Source: an uncultured bacterium
GTDB lineage: Bacteria > Verrucomicrobiota > Kiritimatiellia > UBA8416 > CALETX01
NCBI GenBank assembly: GCA_937920455.1
Contig: CALETX010000272.1
Coordinates: 1-19,139 of the forward strand
DNA: 19,139 nt
Reading direction: 5' to 3'
The position numbers were made by a program, and so were the translations under genes. Every line of letters begins with the position of its first letter. Within the stretch, counting starts at the first letter, position 1. Below, one piece after another: positions 15,100 to 19,139 of this stretch. The notes below the pieces were generated by a model. The model saw only the letters and a list, made by a program, of their open reading frames with translations. It was not told the DNA's origin and made no database searches.

Positions 15100-15958
15100 G
15101 TATGCCGGCGCACGGTTTGCCCTTGCGCTGTGCGACCGAACGGATGCGCGCCGTGCTCTGGCGCTGGCGGAGCGAATGGCTGATGCGTGGTTTGCCCTTG
15201 ATTTCAAACGACGGCGCGTGGCTGTTTCAAACATTCTCGCAAGCGGCCTTGAGACAAAGTGGCACCGCGCGTTGCGGCTGGCCCGGGCATCTTACAGGCA
15301 CATGGCCCGGGTCATAGTTGAGTCTCTCAAGGCCAGCACTGTTTTCGCGGATGACGCCGTCAGGCGCTCCATGATAGAGACAAACATTCATCCAGCCGCC
15401 ATGGAAGCACTTACCGATCCGCACCGCGGTGTAATAGTGGTTTCGGGTCATATCGGAAATTGGGAGATCGCCGCAAGGGCGCTGTCTTTTATCAAGCCGG
15501 TTGTTGGCGTGACACGGCCCATGAACAACCCTCTCGTCGAAAATCTGATCCAACAACGCAAACCATGGGGTCGTTTCACACTCACACCCAAGCATGACGC
15601 CAATGCTGTGCGTTTTCTTGAAACGCTCGCCCGTGGCAAGATACTTGCCCTGCTCGTGGATCAGCATGCGCCAGACATGAAGTACATGATTCCTTTTTTC
15701 GGCAGGCCGGCCGCAACGCACGCTTCCGCCGCGCTGTTGCACTTGGTGTGCGGCGCTCCACTGTGTTTTGGTTATTGTCTGCGAGCAGGAATGATGAAAT
15801 TCCGTCTTGTTGCGCTTGAGCCTATCGCGGTAAAACCTTCGGGCAAACGAAAAGAAGATGTGGAGACGATCTTGCGTCGTATCTCCGCCGAACTGGAGAA
15901 AGCCATCCGTCTTGCACCTGACCAGTATCTCTGGGCCCATCGCCGGTGGCGCCAGTGA
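15074..15958 (+). CDS. LpxL/HtrB-like lipid A (lysophospholipid) acyltransferase
   Basis: The protein has 294 residues from a GTG start at 15074, preceded by GGCGGAG (15060-15066). It belongs to the LpxL/LpxM/HtrB family, inner-membrane enzymes that move an acyl chain from acyl-ACP to a lipid A precursor. The catalytic HxxxxE pair is His126 and Glu131 in SGHIGNWE. The LVDQHAP segment (194-200) and PFFGRPAATHASAALLHL are family landmarks. The start overlaps the ACP gene by 26 nt. The N-terminus is less hydrophobic than the usual LpxL membrane helix. Alternative substrates are aryl-polyene or ornithine-type lipids, since LpxL-like enzymes also serve those pathways. The diderm context and the Lpt permease upstream favour lipid A. 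Confidence 0.82.
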   Translation: MKNLRHAAEYAGARFALALCDRTDARRALALAERMADAWFALDFKRRRVAVSNILASGLETKWHRALRLARASYRHMARVIVESLKASTVFADDAVRRSMIETNIHPAAMEALTDPHRGVIVVSGHIGNWEIAARALSFIKPVVGVTRPMNNPLVENLIQQRKPWGRFTLTPKHDANAVRFLETLARGKILALLVDQHAPDMKYMIPFFGRPAATHASAALLHLVCGAPLCFGYCLRAGMMKFRLVALEPIAVKPSGKRKEDVETILRRISAELEKAIRLAPDQYLWAHRRWRQ

Positions 15959-15980
15959 TCATGTGCCACTCTGCGGCCCG

Positions 15981-16006
15981 GTGCGCTTTTGTCAAAAAAA
16001 AGGCAC
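15981..16006. terminator. Possible bidirectional terminator between the acyltransferase gene and tRNA-Glu
   Basis: GTGC (15981-15984) can pair with GCAC (16003-16006), and TTTT with part of an eight-A run (15994-16001). On the minus strand the run becomes a T8 tract 27 nt beyond the tRNA 3' end, well placed to stop the tRNA transcript. On the plus strand it lies 23 nt after the acyltransferase stop. The stem is imperfect. Confidence 0.35.
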
Positions 16007-16027
16007 AACTTTAGCGCATATTGCAGA

Positions 16028-16102
16028 TGGCGCGCCCAGGGGGAGTCGAACCCCCCTTACCAGGATGAAAACCTGATGTCCTGTCCGATAGACGATGGGC
16101 GC
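16028..16102 (-). tRNA. tRNA-Glu(TTC)
   Basis: Read on the minus strand, the 75-nt sequence folds as a cloverleaf. The acceptor GCGCCCA pairs with TGGGCGC. The D arm TCGTCTATCGGACAGGAC is typical of glutamate tRNAs. The anticodon stem TCAGG/CCTGG (one G-T pair) carries loop TTTTCAT with anticodon TTC. The T arm is GGGGG-TTCGACT-CCCCC. Discriminator G and CCA are encoded. A T8 tract lies downstream. Confidence 0.93.
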
Positions 16103-16344
16103 CACTCACGAGAGCGACACAGACTAGCAGCTTCTTTATGAGGGGCAACTCAAAAAAACACAGCGTTTCGCGCGGTTTCGCCGCATGGCGCAGGAATATG
16201 CGGGGGTGATGAAGTTGAGAATTTACTATCTTCTTTTTTCAAGGCTGCTCACCTGTTTGATTCACAGGGTATAAGGTCTCCCACTGCCTCTTTCGCTTCA
16301 ATGGGTCCAGAAATGCCGTTTGTCGGGCGCAAAACACCGCCCCA
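16103..16344. other. Intergenic region upstream of tRNA-Glu and downstream of the propeller gene
   Basis: No gene is supported in these 242 nt. The tRNA promoter should lie here on the minus strand. TTGAGT followed 17 nt later by a TGCTAGTCT-like box is a weak candidate. GGGCG (16325-16329) / CGCCC (16338-16342) forms a short stem-loop right after the propeller gene stop, but without a T-run. GCGG-TTTCG-CCGC is another small hairpin at about 16172-16184. None is strong. Confidence 0.3.
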
Positions 16345-19139
16345 TCATTCACACTTCATTATCCCCCACCGACCTGGTTCGATTGCGGCCTCAAACGCGA
16401 CGTCGCTTACTGGCAGCGGTCCGGGGTTTGACCACGCAAGGCGACGAACAACCGCGCGGCCACCTGAGTCCGGAATCATGAGACCAAAGTCGCAGAAGAG
16501 ACGCGCCGGCGGCGAGTTGAAGCCCAGGACAGGCCATGGGACGAACCACTCACAACCCCACGGCCCTGCGGCCGTTTGATCGCTGGAGCCGGTGTCGCTG
16601 AGCAGGATATCTTCTCTCCACGCCGCCGTGAAGTCCGCTTCCGGGAGCACACGGACGTCTGACACAATGGTGGTTAAAACTGGCGACTCGAACATGACCT
16701 TTCGTCCAGGCGGGACGGTTGGGTTGATGTAATCGTAGAGTACCATTGTCCATTTACCAGAACATTTGCCGAAAACCAGGCGTCTGTCTCCGGGAACAAC
16801 CTCTGAAGACCGGCTATTTATGTTTGTTCGGTAGCAGAAATCCAGGGCATATCCGGAGGTAAAGAGGAAGCGGAAGTCCTCGCATTGCCCGCCCGTGGGG
16901 CAGCGGCCACGAAATGCCAGATACAAGCCGTTAGTATCATAAGCGGCGGACACGAAAGCTTCTGGCGGCGGATCTTGCGGATTTTTTTGAGGCTGCATTG
17001 GCTGCCAATCAGTCCATTCGTCCACATTTCCGTCTATTTTGATGCCTCTTTTGATGTCTTTCCGACTGGATGCGCGTATTTCAGGGTGTGATTTCCGCGA
17101 AGCGAAATGTTTCTCGAGAGTCGCCTTTTTCACAAGTTGTTCTCGGAGCTTCGCGTTGACCTCATCACTTGAAGGGGGGACGGCAAGTTTCCACGAAAGC
17201 ATATGAATATCGTCGAGCCCTTCCACTCTGCATATTGCATGGAACCCTTTCCCGCAGACAACATAATACCGGCCGTCGAGGCTTCTGATGAAATGGCCGA
17301 AGAATGTTTCTGGGTCATGCTGCCGCCTGGTGACATCCGTTCCTCTTTTTGCGGGCAAATCCGTGCTCCAGTGCCCGTCCTCTCCTGTGAAAATACGGTC
17401 GAGCATAACGCAGTACTTCGCACTGACAACTGACCATATACCATTATCGCCTGTGAGCATGGCTACTTCGCCGACGGGCGACCGCGTTATGGCCGTGCCT
17501 GCGCAGTGGAGTGGCTCGCTGATAAGGTTCCCATAGATTGGGGGAAGATACTCCGTAGGTTTAGTATCGAGCGGTCCGCCGCCGATTGTCAGATCAGAGA
17601 GAACCCGATAGGGCTGTGTCCCCAGGCAAAGGGCACCATCGGAGGTTACAAAAGGTGTCACAGAGGGCTGGGGATGCGCTCGTGTGCCTGCCGTTTGCAT
17701 GGCAGGATAGAAAGGTGCCAGGTCAGCATAAGAAAAGTGCTGAATGTCTGCCTTTTCATAAATCGGTACGCCGGAGGGAGTGAATGTGCGTGGAGCAAGG
17801 CGAGCTGAGGTTGTCCAGATGGTGAGGTCTGGCCCTATTCTGCATCCCCAATAGCCGCCGTCAGTTGGATCACCGGGAACTTCGCTACGACAGAAAATGT
17901 CAACCTCTTCGATCTGATAGTTCCCATCCTCATTGCGGTCATTCCATATGAACAGTCTGTCCGTGAGATCCTGAGCTCGCCAGTGTTCGCGCCAAATACT
18001 TTTGCGTAGAAGAAAAGGATTATCTTTTGCTTTGCCTATGACAGAGCACGGTCTCCAACTCCCGTTTTCTAAAAGACATATGACCACGCCAGGGGAAAAC
18101 TGAGCGCCTGGATCTCCAACAATGTAGCGTTTCCCTTTGAAGTAGATGGGTCGGCCCACCTGCGTGTACGAAAACGAGCTGGAGTCCATGGTAGGCGTTT
18201 CTTCGGTATAGGCTCTGTCATTAAAGGATTTGAGGCTGCTGGTTCCGCTTGCCCAGTCAAGGCCGAACTGCATTCCGCGATAGTAGAAACTCGTCAGATC
18301 CGGATCAAGCCAGCCACCCCCGCCATACTGTGGCGGTCCAAAAAATTCCTTCTCACAGGTTCCATCCAAGCTGAAGCGGGCGACGCGTTTGGGCGTGTAT
18401 GTGTCCTCAACGATCCAGACTTTGTTGTTCCGGTCTATTGCCACACCGCTTGCTGGTCCGATGCGGCTGCGTTTATGAGGCCCTCGAGAATGGCCTTCCC
18501 CGCCCAAGGTGCGCAGAAGGCGACCTGCAAGATCAAAAAATTTGACTGCGCTTTGATCTCCAACAACAAGCTGGTTTTGCCAGACCTGCAAGTTCAGTGG
18601 ACGTTTTATGTCGCTATCGTTGAGAACTGTGATGGTTGGACTTTTGTCAGCAAGTTCGAGACTTGCCAACTTATTAGAAATCGTTGCATAGACGCTCCCA
18701 TCGGCTGTTCCAGTAAGATGGCCGATCTGGCCGAACTCCCCGCTTACTTCCTGTGTAACTTCTCCAGATGGTACTGAATACGCCCGCAAAACGTACTCAA
18801 GAGATTTTTCCCGTTTGTCTAAGAGTCGCAAGGGAAAGCATAAATCGCATTCGATCCTGGCAGGGTCATCTTCTGTCCATTTGAGAGCAACTTTCCCACG
18901 GCCGGAGCCTGAGAACACGCGAAGCCTTATGGCTCTTGTTGTGACGGTGTTCTGGAAGTCCAGGAAATCAGTGCGTGTGAGTGAGCTGGCGGTGTTGTGC
19001 CCCATCTTGGCTGTGAATCTCGATTTGAACTCTGTGAGCGGAGTCCATTCGGATTCATCTGAACCTGCCGGATTAGATGCGCTATTGAGAGCGTCTACAG
19101 CGTAGCGTGTACTCGTATTGTTCAACATGAACAGGCCGT
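16345..19139 (-). CDS. Large extracellular-type protein: discoidin-like, NHL/beta-propeller and CBM9-like domains (N-terminus outside the window)
   Basis: At least 927 codons are open and the frame runs off the window end, so the start and any signal peptide are missing. The first ATG (19128) begins inside a domain. Residue numbers count from it. Residues about 1-90 look like an F5/8-type (discoidin) fold (WTPLTEF, FLDFQNTVTTRAIRLRVF). About 120-640 has NHL/beta-propeller-like blades (GTADGSVYA, GPASGVAIDRNNKVWIVED). Within it lies an EF-hand-like calcium loop, DRNEDGNYQIEE, at about 393-404. From about 690 (IKIDGNVDEWTDW) to the end is a CBM9/DOMON-like domain, whose typical DG-DEW entry and final WSNPGP are visible. 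A secreted glycan-binding or carbohydrate-degradation accessory protein is likely; no catalytic motif is recognised. Confidence 0.72.
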   Translation of the reverse strand, partial: GLFMLNNTSTRYAVDALNSASNPAGSDESEWTPLTEFKSRFTAKMGHNTASSLTRTDFLDFQNTVTTRAIRLRVFSGSGRGKVALKWTEDDPARIECDLCFPLRLLDKREKSLEYVLRAYSVPSGEVTQEVSGEFGQIGHLTGTADGSVYATISNKLASLELADKSPTITVLNDSDIKRPLNLQVWQNQLVVGDQSAVKFFDLAGRLLRTLGGEGHSRGPHKRSRIGPASGVAIDRNNKVWIVEDTYTPKRVARFSLDGTCEKEFFGPPQYGGGGWLDPDLTSFYYRGMQFGLDWASGTSSLKSFNDRAYTEETPTMDSSSFSYTQVGRPIYFKGKRYIVGDPGAQFSPGVVICLLENGSWRPCSVIGKAKDNPFLLRKSIWREHWRAQDLTDRLFIWNDRNEDGNYQIEEVDIFCRSEVPGDPTDGGYWGCRIGPDLTIWTTSARLAPRTFTPSGVPIYEKADIQHFSYADLAPFYPAMQTAGTRAHPQPSVTPFVTSDGALCLGTQPYRVLSDLTIGGGPLDTKPTEYLPPIYGNLISEPLHCAGTAITRSPVGEVAMLTGDNGIWSVVSAKYCVMLDRIFTGEDGHWSTDLPAKRGTDVTRRQHDPETFFGHFIRSLDGRYYVVCGKGFHAICRVEGLDDIHMLSWKLAVPPSSDEVNAKLREQLVKKATLEKHFASRKSHPEIRASSRKDIKRGIKIDGNVDEWTDWQPMQPQKNPQDPPPEAFVSAAYDTNGLYLAFRGRCPTGGQCEDFRFLFTSGYALDFCYRTNINSRSSEVVPGDRRLVFGKCSGKWTMVLYDYINPTVPPGRKVMFESPVLTTIVSDVRVLPEADFTAAWREDILLSDTGSSDQTAAGPWGCEWFVPWPVLGFNSPPARLFCDFGLMIPDSGGRAVVRRLAWSNPGPLPVSDVAFEAAIEPGRWGIMKCE

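Noticed and set aside
16028..16102. tRNA-Glu as an attachment site of a mobile element
   Set aside because: No integrase, no repeated tRNA 3' end and no phage or conjugation gene were noticed on either side.
1..19139. CRISPR array
   Set aside because: No run of regularly spaced direct repeats was seen in any spacer; the repetitive DNA is the Gly-rich coding modules.

Overview
The window looks like a chromosomal segment from a Gram-negative (diderm) bacterium with a large secreted, polysaccharide-oriented proteome. An LPS-transport permease (LptF/LptG family) and an LpxL-type acyltransferase indicate an outer membrane. A giant glycine-rich multidomain protein, a GH29 fucosidase and a discoidin/NHL/CBM9-like protein resemble the gene content of the PVC group (Kiritimatiellota, Lentisphaerota, Planctomycetota). 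That placement is an inference from gene content, not from a marker gene.

Layout. (1) 63-4931, plus: a very large exported glycine-rich protein built as two homologous halves around two Fn3-like domains and a Calx-beta domain. Its reading frame is cut by an in-frame TAG at 309-311, exactly where the second half has a TGG (Trp) codon. (2) 5147-6439, plus: GH29 alpha-L-fucosidase without a signal peptide. (3) 6459-7299, plus: a 19-codon, Cys-rich upstream ORF with the only good ribosome-binding site, overlapping the start of a HAD-IIA phosphatase. (4) 7300-7494: a spacer with several inverted repeats, including competing stem-loops. (5) 7495-8595, plus: LptF/LptG-family permease. (6) 8603-11390, minus: a compact three-gene cassette of DUF3800 protein, Dam/D12-type methyltransferase and beta-class (type III-like) methyltransferase. 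(7) 11391-11714: divergent spacer with a perfect palindrome. (8) 11715-15958, plus: a tight operon of PilT-like ATPase, FabG-like reductase, FabF-like ketosynthase, acyl carrier protein and LpxL-like acyltransferase. (9) 16028-16102, minus: tRNA-Glu(TTC). (10) 16345 to the window end, minus: a large extracellular-type beta-propeller/CBM9-like protein lacking its N-terminus.

How the genes may work together. The ketosynthase, ACP and acyltransferase overlap by exactly 26 nt at each junction, so they are probably translationally coupled. Together with the reductase they look like a dedicated unit that makes a special acyl chain on its own ACP and attaches it to a lipid, in the manner of the rhizobial acpXL/lpxXL locus. 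The DUF3800 plus two-methyltransferase cassette is the best candidate for an under-described system, possibly a restriction-modification or other defence module whose effector would be the DUF3800 protein. The glycine-rich protein, fucosidase and propeller protein fit a life on complex, possibly fucosylated, glycans, but nothing here links them in one transcript.
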